64,000 nucleotides of DNA from Clostridiales bacterium (lineage in GTDB: Bacteria > Bacillota > Clostridia > Oscillospirales > Oscillospiraceae), in the NCBI GenBank assembly GCA_029265975.1, contig JAJUGN010000002.1, forward strand, positions 24,089 to 88,088. The letters run 5' to 3'. Positions 8,387 to 17,538 of the stretch are shown one piece after another. Both the position numbers and the translations under genes were made by a program. The notes beneath the pieces are model-generated. The model saw only the letters and a program-made list of their open reading frames with translations. It made no database searches and was not told where the DNA came from. How positions within the stretch are numbered: position 1 is the first letter of the stretch; each line of letters opens with the position of its first letter.

Positions 8387-8414
8387 ATTATACTATAACA
8401 ACTGAAAATGTCAA
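8387..8414 (-). promoter_or_regulatory. Promoter of the phosphoribosyltransferase gene
   Basis: On the minus strand TTGACA (8414-8409), a 16-base spacer and TATAAT (8392-8387), about 35 bases before the TTG start. Confidence 0.75.
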
Positions 8415-8578
8415 TTTGAGAAGCTTTTATTTGCCGATCGCAAAGCAGGCTTGATCAGGGGTGTCCGTGCAGGGGGGCGGACGGGCAAAGTGAAAATTTA
8501 CGCCGTCGTACGGAAACCCGGAGTAAAAAAAGCTCGGCGATTCCAACAATTTTAGAAATAAATTAAGATTTTCCTTTA

Positions 8579-8607
8579 TTGACAATGATTACATATAATG
8601 CTAACAT
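8579..8607 (+). promoter_or_regulatory. Possible promoter of the first Opp-type operon
   Basis: TTGACA at 8579-8584, 17 bases, then TAACAT at 8602-8607. The -35 is perfect and the -10 matches four of six. The 8415-8578 stretch upstream of it holds nothing else recognisable apart from a G-rich segment. Confidence 0.45.
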
Positions 8608-8705
8608 TAAAAAATAAACCGTATGTTCCTTGATTTTATAACGCATGATCGGATTCGGAACTCGGAAAAACTGTCCTCAAACACACATCTTTAGGAGGGT
8701 CTGTA

Positions 8706-10334
8706 ATGAAGAAGCTCAAACGCGCCATTTCCGTCCTGCTCGCTCTGGCAATGATAGCTGCAGTTATGACCGGCTGCGGCGGTTCAGGAACGACACCGAC
8801 CCCGGCGAGCACCGCAAAGCCGAGCGCCGCGGCCGCCAAAACCCCGGTATACGGAGGCACGCTCATCGTATCCCAGTCGACCCAGCAGTTTGAAGACAAT
8901 CTCTATCCCCCGACGGCAGCTAACGCCGACGTGCTCCAGAACGCCCGCCCCTGTCTGGAACCGCTTTTGAAGATAGCCTCGGACGGCACGCTGATACCCT
9001 TCCTGGTAAAGGAGTATAAAATCGAAAACAACGGTCAGAAGTACACTTTGATTCTGCAGCAGGGCGTCAAGTTCCATGACGGCACCGACTTCAACGCTGA
9101 AGCTGTAAAGTGGAACATCGAGCAGACACAGGCTGGAAAAATCCAGACCGTATTCAACACGGTAAAAAGCATAGATATTATTGATAACTACACGCTGGTT
9201 CTCAATATGGCCTCTCCGGATCTGTTCCTGCTCCAGACCCTCGCGACCTCGCTTCCCGTATTTATGGTTTCCCCCACAGCCGTTAAGACAAACGGCGCCG
9301 AGTGGGCCAAGACGCATCCGGTAGGAACCGGTCCGTTCAAGCTCCAGAGCTGGGATTACGGCGTGAAAATGGTCTATGTGAAAAACGAGAACTACTGGGG
9401 CAAGGACTCAAACGGCAATAAGCTCCCTTATCTCGACGGCATAACCTTCAAGTTCATCCCTGAGAACGTCACTTCCACAACAGCCTTCAAAAACGGAGAA
9501 ATCGATGTTTTGCGCGCGCTTACATCCAACATGATCACGAGCCTGAAAAGCAGCTCAAAGGTCACGATTTACGATTACGCGTTCCTGCAGCTCAACATCT
9601 GGTATCCCACCCTTGTGTCGGGCTCCAAATTCCAGAACCTGAAGGTTCGTCAGGCAATAAGCTACGCCCTTGACATACCCACGATCATCAAATCTCTCTT
9701 CGGGCCTGAATTCGATTCGACAAACCAGGTTTCATACCCCGGAAGCCCCATGTACAACAAGGACATAGCGGGCTATAAGTACGATCCCCAGAAGGCAAAG
9801 CAGCTGCTTGCGGAGGCGGGCTACCCCAACGGCTTCGACGCAACGATAGTAGCGGAGAATACGCCCGAAAACTCCCTGCTCTGCCAGACCATACAATCCT
9901 ATTTCAAGGCGGTAGGCATCAATCTTACGATAGACCTTGCGGACGCCGCCCGTTTTGCCCAGAGCGTCATGTTCAGCTCCTGGGGCGACCGTCTTGCAGT
10001 CATACCCTTTACATATACTCCGGACGAAATAGGCTCCGCACGCCGCGTGCTCAACCCCGCCACCACGCTTTTCAGGAGCACCGTGGATTTCCCCGAGAAG
10101 TACAAGGGTCTGGTAACCAACCTCTTCGCGGCGACAACAGCGGATGCCGCCAAAAAGGTCTATGCGGATATGAACAAGTTCCTCATCGACGAGGCCTGCC
10201 TGCTCACGCCGATATATGTAAAAAAATATGCGGTCGCGCAGCAGTCCTGGGTCCACGGCTTCGGCAGCGGAGCTGACGGCGAAAAGCAGATCCGCTACTG
10301 GTCTCCCGAAACCGTCTGGAAGGAAAAACGCTAG
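8706..10334 (+). CDS. Oligopeptide/dipeptide-type ABC transporter substrate-binding lipoprotein (system 1)
   Basis: 542 residues, SBP_bac_5 family. The signal peptide ends in a lipobox (VMTGCGG), followed by a Ser/Thr/Pro/Ala-rich linker, so it is a lipoprotein tethered outside the membrane. Family landmarks are QQGVKFHDGTDFNAEAVKWN and HPVGTGPFKLQSWDYG, and the region KVRQAISYALDIPTIIKSLFGP. It would deliver a peptide-like or other small solute to the permeases encoded directly downstream. Start ATG follows TTAGGAGGGTCTGTA. A hairpin between this gene and the permeases probably keeps its expression above theirs. The ligand is not predictable from sequence. Confidence 0.9.
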   Translation: MKKLKRAISVLLALAMIAAVMTGCGGSGTTPTPASTAKPSAAAAKTPVYGGTLIVSQSTQQFEDNLYPPTAANADVLQNARPCLEPLLKIASDGTLIPFLVKEYKIENNGQKYTLILQQGVKFHDGTDFNAEAVKWNIEQTQAGKIQTVFNTVKSIDIIDNYTLVLNMASPDLFLLQTLATSLPVFMVSPTAVKTNGAEWAKTHPVGTGPFKLQSWDYGVKMVYVKNENYWGKDSNGNKLPYLDGITFKFIPENVTSTTAFKNGEIDVLRALTSNMITSLKSSSKVTIYDYAFLQLNIWYPTLVSGSKFQNLKVRQAISYALDIPTIIKSLFGPEFDSTNQVSYPGSPMYNKDIAGYKYDPQKAKQLLAEAGYPNGFDATIVAENTPENSLLCQTIQSYFKAVGINLTIDLADAARFAQSVMFSSWGDRLAVIPFTYTPDEIGSARRVLNPATTLFRSTVDFPEKYKGLVTNLFAATTADAAKKVYADMNKFLIDEACLLTPIYVKKYAVAQQSWVHGFGSGADGEKQIRYWSPETVWKEKR

Positions 10335-10364
10335 AGCTTATGACGGCGTGACATAACGAAGCTA

Positions 10365-10411
10365 AAAGGGACATGGTTACTGTTTGCCGGCAGGATACCA
10401 TGTTCCCTTTC
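10365..10411 (+). terminator. Intercistronic hairpin between binding protein and permeases
   Basis: AAAGGGACATGGT pairs with ACCATGTTCCCTTT around a loop of about 20 bases, 30 bases before the permease start. It is likely a partial terminator or mRNA-stabilising hairpin that separates the high-level binding-protein transcript from the permeases. Confidence 0.6.
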
Positions 10412-10440
10412 CTAATGGAAGAAAAAGAAAACGAGGTTTG

Positions 10441-11403
10441 ATGATCTTGACTCAATATATCGTAAAAAAGCTGTTTCAGGCGCTGCTCGTCCTTCTGATA
10501 GTTACATTCATTTCCTACCTGATAATGGAGCTTATACCCGGTGACGCCGTCGATTTTCTTCTGGGTCTTGAGGCGACGCCCGAAAAGGCGGCTGCGCTGA
10601 GGGCAAGCCTGAACCTGGACAAGCCTTTTGTCGTGCGCTATTTCATCTGGCTCGGGGGCCTCTTCCGAGGCGATATGGGAACCTCGATTTTCTACAACGA
10701 CAGCGTTGCTAACATCCTTGTGAAGAAGCTGCTGGTCACCTTCCGCATGGGATTCGCCGCGCTTATTATAAGCACGGCGGTCGGGATAAGCCTGGGGGTC
10801 GTTTCCGCCGTAAACCGCGGCGGCTTTTGGGACAACCTTATAAGCTTTTTTGCAAATATCGGCATTTCCATACCCGCCTTCTGGCTCGGAATTCTCTTTA
10901 TCATACTGTTCGCTGTGAAAATGAAGGTCCTGCCCGTGCAGGGCTATACGGAACCCTCCGCCGATTTCTGGATGCATACCAGGCAGATGGTCATGCCGGT
11001 TATCGTCACCGCGGTGGGCGCGCTCTCGTCAATGGTTCGGCAGACGAGATCAGCGGTGCTTGAGACCATAAGCCAGGATTACGTAAGGACGGCAAGGGAA
11101 AAAGGTCTCAGGGAACGGGTCATTCTTATGAAGCATGTTCTGCGCAACGCTTTGATTCCTATACTCACGCTTCTCGGGATGCAGGTCCGCGTCCTGTTCG
11201 GCGGAGTCGTGATAGTCGAGAACATCTTTGCGGTTCCGGGGATGGGCAGGCTTCTCGTCAACAGCGTTTTCAACAGGGACATCACGGTCGTCCAGGGCTG
11301 CATACTCATTATGGGCGTCGTGGTAATAATAGCGAACCTGCTCGTCGACATATCCTACGGGTTTGTCGATCCGAGAATACGCGAAATAAAGGATGTGGCA
11401 TGA
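10441..11403 (+). CDS. ABC transporter permease, DppB/OppB type (system 1)
   Basis: 320 residues from the ATG at 10441, which follows AACGAGGTTTG; the ORF track start at 10384 lies inside the intercistronic hairpin. Membrane segments are evident, the first being ALLVLLIVTFISYLIMELI. The EAA-type cytoplasmic loop (DYVRTAREKGLRERVILMKH) near residue 225 contacts the ATPases. The protein has the ELIPGDAVDFLLG and PAFWLGILFIILF stretches typical of the DppB/OppB family. It forms the channel with the next gene, which it overlaps by ATGA. Confidence 0.92.
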   Translation: MILTQYIVKKLFQALLVLLIVTFISYLIMELIPGDAVDFLLGLEATPEKAAALRASLNLDKPFVVRYFIWLGGLFRGDMGTSIFYNDSVANILVKKLLVTFRMGFAALIISTAVGISLGVVSAVNRGGFWDNLISFFANIGISIPAFWLGILFIILFAVKMKVLPVQGYTEPSADFWMHTRQMVMPVIVTAVGALSSMVRQTRSAVLETISQDYVRTAREKGLRERVILMKHVLRNALIPILTLLGMQVRVLFGGVVIVENIFAVPGMGRLLVNSVFNRDITVVQGCILIMGVVVIIANLLVDISYGFVDPRIREIKDVA

Positions 11404-12245
11404 TGAAAAGAGGCTCTTTTCTGCGCGTTCTTGTTTCGCGCTGGACCGTACTGCTCTCCCTGCTGCTGATCGCCCTCTTCGTTATTGCGGCCGTTTTCGC
11501 CCCCCTCCTTATGCCCTACGACCCCTTCGCAATGGACCTGCCTAACAGGCTTGCGCCGCCCTCACTCAAGCATCTGCTTGGCTGCGACCTTATGGGCAGG
11601 GATATTTTAAGCCGCATTATTTACGGCGCCCGCACGTCGATGATGATTGCCTTCGTTTCCATCATTATCGGCGGGATTGCCGGCATCCTGCTGGGACTCG
11701 TCGCAGGATACTTCGGAGGAATTGCTGACACATTCATAATGCGCCTTACGGACGCAATGATGGCGATACCGCAGATCGTGCTGGCCCTCGGAATAGGAGT
11801 CGCGCTGGGCCGGAGCACGCTCAACCTTATGATAGCCATAGGCGTGTCGTCGGTGCCCGCCTACATCAGAATGATGCGCGGGCAGACTGTCAGCACCAAA
11901 AACCAGATGTATGTGCTCGCAGCCAATGTCATAGGCTGCAGGGACTCGCGCGTAATGTACAGGCATATCCTGCCGAACAGCATTTCCCCTCTTATCGTAA
12001 CCGCAACCATAAACCTGGGCGGCGCCATAATGGCGGAGGCGAGCTTAAGCTACCTCGGCCTCGGAGTGCCGCCCGAGATACCCGCCTGGGGCACGATGGT
12101 GAGCGACGGGTTTCAATACATAGAAACCGCTCCGATGCTCTCCATCATTCCGGGCCTATGCATCATGCTGGTGGTTCTGGCCTTCAACATCTTCGGAGAC
12201 GGCCTTCGCGATATGCTCGATCCCCGCGTCCGCGGAAGTCTGTGA
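11400..12245 (+). CDS. ABC transporter permease, DppC/OppC type (system 1)
   Basis: 281 residues. The N-terminal segment SLLLIALFVIAAVFAPLL is the first membrane span, followed by the family landmark HLLGCDLMGRDILSRIIYGAR. The coupling loop is MYVLAANVIGCRDSRVMYRH, and the C-terminus NIFGDGLRDMLDPRVRG is characteristic of DppC. The start overlaps the preceding permease stop by four bases, and the gene is followed 12 bases later by the fused ATPase gene. It is the second half of the transmembrane channel. Confidence 0.92.
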   Translation: MMKRGSFLRVLVSRWTVLLSLLLIALFVIAAVFAPLLMPYDPFAMDLPNRLAPPSLKHLLGCDLMGRDILSRIIYGARTSMMIAFVSIIIGGIAGILLGLVAGYFGGIADTFIMRLTDAMMAIPQIVLALGIGVALGRSTLNLMIAIGVSSVPAYIRMMRGQTVSTKNQMYVLAANVIGCRDSRVMYRHILPNSISPLIVTATINLGGAIMAEASLSYLGLGVPPEIPAWGTMVSDGFQYIETAPMLSIIPGLCIMLVVLAFNIFGDGLRDMLDPRVRGSL

Positions 12246-12257
12246 GGAGGCGCAAGC

Positions 12258-14315
12258 ATGGATAAAACCGTACTGGATGTAAAGAACCTTCGGACCGAAT
12301 TCCGCATGCGCAGATATACTGTATATGCAGTAAACGGCATTTCATACGACATCCATCCGGGCGAAATAGTTGGGGTGGTGGGAGAAAGCGGCTGCGGAAA
12401 ATCCGTTTCTCAAATGAGCACCCTTCGTCTTGTGCCCTCGCCTCCCGCGCATATCGAGGGAAAGGCGGTATACGAGGGAAAGGCGGTATACGAGGGAAAA
12501 GACCTGCTCGAGCCTTCTAACGGAGAGTATCTCCGTTCGGTCCGCGGCGGAAAGATCGCCATGATTTTTCAGGAGCCCATGACTTCGCTGAACCCGGTCA
12601 TGAAGGTCGGAGAGCAGATTTCGGAAGCCATACGTCTGCATATGAAGCTCGGCGCAAGCGAGGCCAGGGCAAGGACCATAGAGCTTATGAAAAAGGTGCG
12701 GATACCGGACGCTGAGGAGCGATATGATAGCTATCCGCATGAATTCTCCGGCGGAATGTGCCAGAGACTGATGATAGCCATGGCGATGAGCTGCGACCCC
12801 GACCTGCTTATAGCCGACGAATCTACCACCGCTCTGGACGTCACAATTCAGGCTCAGATACTCGAAATGCTGCGCGACGTCGTAAGGGAAACGCAGACGG
12901 CGCTGCTCATAGTCACGCATAATCTGGGGATCGTCGCACGCTATGCGGATAAAATTTACGTCATGTACGCCGGAGGCATAGTCGAGTACGGCAGGGCGTC
13001 CGATATTTTTACAGCGCCGTCTCATGCCTATACTATAGGGCTTCTCAATTCCGTGCCGCGGCTTGACGACGATAAGGACCGCATGCTGATGCCTATCGAG
13101 GGCTTCCCGCCGAACCTTCAATCAAGGCCGACGGGCTGCGCCTTCATCGCGAGGTGCGCGCAGAAGCTGCCAGAATGCGAATCGCGCCCAGAATTTCCGC
13201 TCAGGAAGGTTTGGGAGGAACACTATTCCTCGTGCATCAACGACCGTCTGGACCGGAGTCTAAGGAAGAGCGACACCCTTTTCGAGGCGAAAAAGCTTCC
13301 CGACGAAACCCTGCTCGAAATAAGTGGTCTGAGTAAAGAGTTCCCTATAAAAAAAGGCATTTTGTTCAAAAAGACCGTCGGAAATGTCCACGCGCTGAAC
13401 GACGTGAGCCTGCGCATACGCCGCGGAGAGACTCTCGGGCTCGTAGGTGAGAGCGGATGCGGAAAAACGACGCTTGCGAGGAGCATTTTGGGGCTTGTCT
13501 CCCCGACATGCGGAGAAATATTGTATCAGGGAACGGACCTGACGAAGCTCGACAAGAAAAAAACCAGGGAAATGCGCAGAGAGATACAGCTGATTTTTCA
13601 GGACCCCTTCGCCTCGCTGGATCCGAGAATGAGCATCGGCGGCATTATAGGGGAGCCGCTTGTCGTGCATAAGCTTACCTCTGGTAAAACAGAGTATCTG
13701 AAGCGGGTGGAGGAGCTTTTCGTCATGGTAGGCCTCGATCCCAGCCTCAGGGACAGGTCTCCGCACGAGCTTTCGGGCGGACAGCGCCAGCGCGTGGGGA
13801 TAGCAAGGGCCCTGGCGAGCGAGCCGAGCTTTCTCGTCTGCGACGAACCGGTGTCCGCGCTCGACGTTTCGGTACAGGCGCAGATTTTGAACCTGCTGGA
13901 GAGGCTTCAGCGCGAGCTCGGGCTGACTTATCTGTTTATCGCGCACGATTTGTCCGTCGTCAGGCATATAAGCGACACCATCGCGGTTATGTATCTCGGC
14001 AGAATAGTTGAGCAGGGCGACTGGAAAACGCTTTGCGAGAAACCTGTGCACCCCTATACCCGCGCGCTGCTGTCGGCGGTGCCGATACCGGACCCGGAGG
14101 TTGAAAGGACGAGGAATATAGAAGCCGTAAAAGGCGACGTTCCGAGCGTTTCGCGGCTTCCTTCCGGCTGCAGCTTCCATCCGAGATGCCCTTACGCCGA
14201 GGCCGGCTGCGCCGCCGCCGTTCCCGAGCTGCGTGAAATTGAGCCCGGACACTATGTCGCCTGCCCGGTGGCGGAGGCGGCGAGGGCGGCGAATACGGCC
14301 TCAGGAAGCTCTTAA
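12258..14315 (+). CDS. Fused OppD-OppF oligopeptide ABC transporter ATPase (system 1)
   Basis: 685 residues with two complete ABC ATPase halves, where most systems have two separate genes. The first half has Walker [14 protein letters not shown] (about residue 39), signature SGGMCQR and Walker [13 protein letters not shown]; note ADES in place of the usual ADEP. The second half has [21 protein letters not shown] and [10 protein letters not shown]. Each half ends in an oligopeptide C-terminal segment with cysteines ([15 protein letters not shown] and [15 protein letters not shown]). Near residue 70 the sequence KAVYEG occurs twice in tandem, from an 18-bp direct duplication. It powers the two permeases upstream. 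Confidence 0.92.
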   Translation: MDKTVLDVKNLRTEFRMRRYTVYAVNGISYDIHPGEIVGVVGESGCGKSVSQMSTLRLVPSPPAHIEGKAVYEGKAVYEGKDLLEPSNGEYLRSVRGGKIAMIFQEPMTSLNPVMKVGEQISEAIRLHMKLGASEARARTIELMKKVRIPDAEERYDSYPHEFSGGMCQRLMIAMAMSCDPDLLIADESTTALDVTIQAQILEMLRDVVRETQTALLIVTHNLGIVARYADKIYVMYAGGIVEYGRASDIFTAPSHAYTIGLLNSVPRLDDDKDRMLMPIEGFPPNLQSRPTGCAFIARCAQKLPECESRPEFPLRKVWEEHYSSCINDRLDRSLRKSDTLFEAKKLPDETLLEISGLSKEFPIKKGILFKKTVGNVHALNDVSLRIRRGETLGLVGESGCGKTTLARSILGLVSPTCGEILYQGTDLTKLDKKKTREMRREIQLIFQDPFASLDPRMSIGGIIGEPLVVHKLTSGKTEYLKRVEELFVMVGLDPSLRDRSPHELSGGQRQRVGIARALASEPSFLVCDEPVSALDVSVQAQILNLLERLQRELGLTYLFIAHDLSVVRHISDTIAVMYLGRIVEQGDWKTLCEKPVHPYTRALLSAVPIPDPEVERTRNIEAVKGDVPSVSRLPSGCSFHPRCPYAEAGCAAAVPELREIEPGHYVACPVAEAARAANTASGSS

Positions 14316-14393
14316 AAACATAGGAAAAGCTTTGTTCGGGCGCTCGAAAAGGATTGTTCGTTTTTTCCCTTCAGATTTTTAATGAACAAAAAT

Positions 14394-14632
14394 AGCCCCG
14401 CCGAAAGGGCGGGGCTACAGCTTGTCAAAGAACTTGTTTACAGCAAAAAAGCTTCGCAGAATTTCCGCCGCGAATGGCGGAAAAAGTCAAATCTGTCATT
14501 TCCGGCGGCGTGTACGTCGGAAATGACACCTCTCATGACGGGCGCGGCAGAGCGGCCGTCATTAAGCCCCCCTTGTCAAAAAAGCCCTTTGGGCTTTTTT
14601 GACAGTCTGATAACCCCGCCCTTTCGGCGGGG
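14394..14632. repeat. Terminator-associated repeat, copy B, flanked by loop-inverted hairpins
   Basis: Same core as copy A but in the opposite orientation (AGCTTGTCAAAGAACTTG ... GGGCTTTTTTGACAG). The left flank is the hairpin CCCCGCCGAAAGGGCGGGG and the right flank CCCCGCCCTTTCGGCGGGG. The stems are identical but the loop is inverted, so the two flanks are exact reverse complements. Left and right hairpins would terminate the converging genes at 14315 (+) and 14656 (-). Confidence 0.85.
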
Positions 14633-14655
14633 CTATTTGTGCGGATAATAAAGAA

Positions 14656-15933
14656 TCAGGCGGGATTGTTTGTGTTTTTCGATTTCCTGAATCCGAGTAT
14701 CCTTTTGTTGGTCTTGAAGCAGCGCTTGTGCTTGTCCGGACAGTGCGAGTAGAGGCGATCCGCCAGGGGCTGCCATTTTTCGGCTATGGGTTTTGTCTTG
14801 GCGGCAAGGTCGCGCACATTCTCCGGGGAAGCCAGCTCCGTGGAATGCGCTCCGGAGTTCTCGACTACCTCCACAAGCTTTTCGGGCACGTCGATCAGCG
14901 GGCAGGAGCGAAGCGGGTTGTCCGAAAATGGCTGAGCGTCGCGGAAGGCTCTGAAAAACGCCGAATTCAGGGCGTCTTTCAGGGACACCTCGTGTATGTT
15001 GCTGTCCGAATAGTGGCAAAACGCGCATGGCTCGATGTCGCCTCTGGAATTGATGTGCACGAAGCCGGTGCTAGCCGCCACGCAGCCGGCGGCCATATGT
15101 CCGCTGTTCCAGAAATCTATGATGGTGATATCGTGCTTTTTGTTGTAAGAAAGTATTTTTTTCCTTACATATGCCCTCTGCTCGGGAGTGCAGACAAGGC
15201 TCAAATCCGCATCGTTTCCGACGGGCATATAGGTAAAGAGCCAGCCCATCCAGCAGCCCTTTTCGCGCATAAAATCGAGAAATTCGTCGCTTGCGATTTC
15301 CTTGTAATTCTTCGAATGATAGCATGCCGAAAAGGCGAACGCAATGTCGCGGCTTGCCAGAATGTCCATCGCCCTGATAACACGGCTGTATACGCCTTTT
15401 CCGCGCCTGAAGTCCGTGTTCTCCTCGAAGCCCTCGATGCTGAGAGAAAAGGTTAAATTTGAAAGCTCCGCCACCCTGTCCGCGAAGGCCTCGTCAATAA
15501 GCGTTCCGTTCGTAAACGCGCTGAAGGACATTTTCCTGTGCTTTTCGCAAAGCTTAAGCAGGTCGTCTTTCCTGACGAGCGGTTCTCCGCCGCTGAGAAA
15601 GCAGTAGTTAATATTCAGGGCCTCGGCCTGCTCCAGTATGTTGTCGAGGGTTTCGTATGAAAGGTTGTCCCTTTTGTGATAGCCGGCGGACCAGCAGCCG
15701 ACGCACTGAAGGTTGCAGCTACTAGTCGGGTCCAGAAGAAGACAGCGCGGCACAAAGCACTTGTTGCGGATTCCGGACCAGACCTGGTCTAAAAGCTTGA
15801 AATTGTCCGTCGCAATAAGGGACAGAATATCGGTGGAATTGAAGAATTTCGATACCACGCTTAAAAAATACTTATGATGCGGAAATGGAGGCACGCTTAC
15901 CTTTTTCCCGTTGACAGTCATGGATTTTCTCAT
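14656..15933 (-). CDS. Radical SAM protein with SPASM-like C-terminal cysteines
   Basis: 425 residues. The radical SAM [4Fe-4S] motif CNLQCVGCW (Cx3Cx2C) is near residue 73, followed by the SAM-binding FLSGGEPL. Around residues 270-290 there are further cysteines (AAGCVAAST, EPCAFCHYS), and C-terminal ones (RSCPL, HCPDKHKRC), suggesting an auxiliary cluster as in SPASM/twitch enzymes. It would start 5'-deoxyadenosyl radical chemistry, but the substrate is unknown. Its ATG overlaps by four bases the stop of the upstream zinc-ribbon membrane protein gene, so the two are made together. Similar architectures include HpnH-like and peptide-modifying enzymes; no precursor peptide was seen nearby. 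Confidence 0.8.
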   Translation of the reverse strand: MRKSMTVNGKKVSVPPFPHHKYFLSVVSKFFNSTDILSLIATDNFKLLDQVWSGIRNKCFVPRCLLLDPTSSCNLQCVGCWSAGYHKRDNLSYETLDNILEQAEALNINYCFLSGGEPLVRKDDLLKLCEKHRKMSFSAFTNGTLIDEAFADRVAELSNLTFSLSIEGFEENTDFRRGKGVYSRVIRAMDILASRDIAFAFSACYHSKNYKEIASDEFLDFMREKGCWMGWLFTYMPVGNDADLSLVCTPEQRAYVRKKILSYNKKHDITIIDFWNSGHMAAGCVAASTGFVHINSRGDIEPCAFCHYSDSNIHEVSLKDALNSAFFRAFRDAQPFSDNPLRSCPLIDVPEKLVEVVENSGAHSTELASPENVRDLAAKTKPIAEKWQPLADRLYSHCPDKHKRCFKTNKRILGFRKSKNTNNPA

Positions 15934-16844
15934 TTCTTGGGAGTTACCTTGACTTCGGTCGGGACGGTTCCGTCAAAAATGAACTGGCCGTTCTCGACAT
16001 ATGCCTTGTTGACCTGCAGCTTGGGCACGACGGTGTAAAACCTTTCAAGGTAGCCGGAAAAAACCTTGAGGTTCTCCCCGGACTTATACTGATCCGGAAG
16101 GGAAACCGCACCGGCGTTCATCACCTTAGGCACCATTGTGATTTTGTTGTTCGTTACTGAAAAGCTGCCCTCAGTGTAGAGATTTGCCTTATCGGGCAGC
16201 GGAACCGGAATCTTCCCAGCGACGTCGCTGAAAAGCTCCCTTTTCATCTTCGCGATGTCAGCCGTCGAGCTGGTGATGATCGTTCCGTCGGGAGCGAGCT
16301 TGACCTGCGTGTTTTTGAACCACCAGAAGGCAGGCGCAATTTCGTTGAAGAACGCCGATACCTCCACATTGGTCATTTTTATCGTTTTGCGTTCGTATTT
16401 CGAGAATTCCCAGTTGTAATCGTTTATGTTAAGGTCCTTAAGCTTGACAGATGAAGCGTTGCCGGCGTCTTTGTACCCGGTCGCCGTGAGGCTGCCGGAC
16501 AGAATGTCCTTGTTGTCATAAGTGATGCCGTTTCCCAGATCGGCGGTGATGTGAACACCGGTCTTCTGCATGGCAAGGTTATAGTCCTTCTGAGTGTACC
16601 TTACGCCGAGGTCCTTAGGGGGAAACCAGGAGATAGATCCGTAAACGTATGCACCGGCACCGATTATAAGCAACAAAACCGTAAGAACAATCCACCTTGC
16701 TAAATGCCTCTTTTTCTTAGGGGCCGCGGAAAAAGATTCGGACGCTTTGTCTTCGGGCTTTCTTCCGGAGTCAGTCTCTGCGCCGCATTTTTGGCAGTAG
16801 ACGCTTCCGTCGCCGATTTCAGAGCCGCAGTTTTTACAGTACAT
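15930..16844 (-). CDS. Zinc-ribbon membrane protein of unknown function
   Basis: 304 residues from the ATG at 16844, nine bases after AAAGGAG; the ORF track start at 17054 has no support. Residues 1-20 are a zinc ribbon (CKNCG...CQKCG), followed by a charged Ser/Lys linker and one membrane span (WIVLTVLLLIIGAGAYVYG). An outside domain of about 235 residues follows, without known motifs. It is translationally coupled to the downstream radical SAM gene, so a shared pathway is likely. The layout resembles many clostridial zinc-ribbon plus single-span proteins, including the one at 59324, but the outer domains differ. Confidence 0.7.
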   Translation of the reverse strand: MYCKNCGSEIGDGSVYCQKCGAETDSGRKPEDKASESFSAAPKKKRHLARWIVLTVLLLIIGAGAYVYGSISWFPPKDLGVRYTQKDYNLAMQKTGVHITADLGNGITYDNKDILSGSLTATGYKDAGNASSVKLKDLNINDYNWEFSKYERKTIKMTNVEVSAFFNEIAPAFWWFKNTQVKLAPDGTIITSSTADIAKMKRELFSDVAGKIPVPLPDKANLYTEGSFSVTNNKITMVPKVMNAGAVSLPDQYKSGENLKVFSGYLERFYTVVPKLQVNKAYVENGQFIFDGTVPTEVKVTPKK

Positions 16845-17538
16845 TTTCGTCATCTCCTTTAATGGTTTGATTTCAGCAGGATATAGTGAAAAGGTAACAT
16901 TAATCGACGAAATAATCAACTGTTTTTTATAAATCGACAATTGATATGGCCGGAAAACTTCGGGCATGCCCTTCGAAGCAAAAAGCCCGGTTAATGCGGC
17001 CGCGGCCTGAACAAGCCGCCGGGGCTCAGTGTCGATTATCCCGCAGATAAGCATATGTTTCGAAACAGAGAAAAAACGGATTTTTATTTGAAAAGACGGC
17101 TAAAACCGCCCGGCAGCGATTAAAAAATCCCTTCTTAAAAACAGCCGTTTTGCGGACGCGGAAAATTCTGCCTTTAATCCGATCATCCACCTCTAAAAAG
17201 CATGTCCGTCCGGATAATTTCTAAATATGATAATAATAATAAAAATTTAATATTATATTTTTTACGCGATTTAATTTATATTATAAAATTGTATAACATG
17301 GCAAATAGTCGAGAGGGCTCCCCCTAATTGCAGTTTTCGTATCCCCGTGTTAGCTAAAACGATTTAGTCTTTAAGTTTCTTAAGCTCCCCCGGAAGCTTT
17401 TGAAAAAAGACAGTATTTGGCGCCGGCACCGCCTCTTCGTCTGTTTGTTTTGATAGAATGTTGCCCCAATTATAAACTGAGATTGCGGGAAACATTATTT
17501 TTTTGCATTTCAGAATGACAGAGAGAGGTTAGATACTA
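16845..17538. other. Gene-free stretch of about 690 bases
   Basis: No ORF with a ribosome binding site was found. The middle is markedly A/T-rich (17220-17300). An ACGGCT/AGCCGT pair is the only inverted repeat noticed. The possible promoter of the downstream transporter lies near 17261. Confidence 0.5.
17261..17289 (+). promoter_or_regulatory. Possible promoter upstream of the DASS transporter
   Basis: TTTACG, 17 bases, then TAAAAT. It is 250 bases before the start codon, which would give a long leader. Tentative. Confidence 0.35.

Noticed and set aside
14394-14632. Repeat copies as a CRISPR array or group IIC intron inserted behind a terminator
   Set aside because: Copies are dispersed rather than tandem with spacers, and the core of about 190 bp is far too short and lacks intron domains or a reverse transcriptase.
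16845-17054. Upstream extension of the zinc-ribbon protein to 17054
   Set aside because: The extra residues have no family pattern, while a good AAAGGAG site precedes the ATG at 16844.
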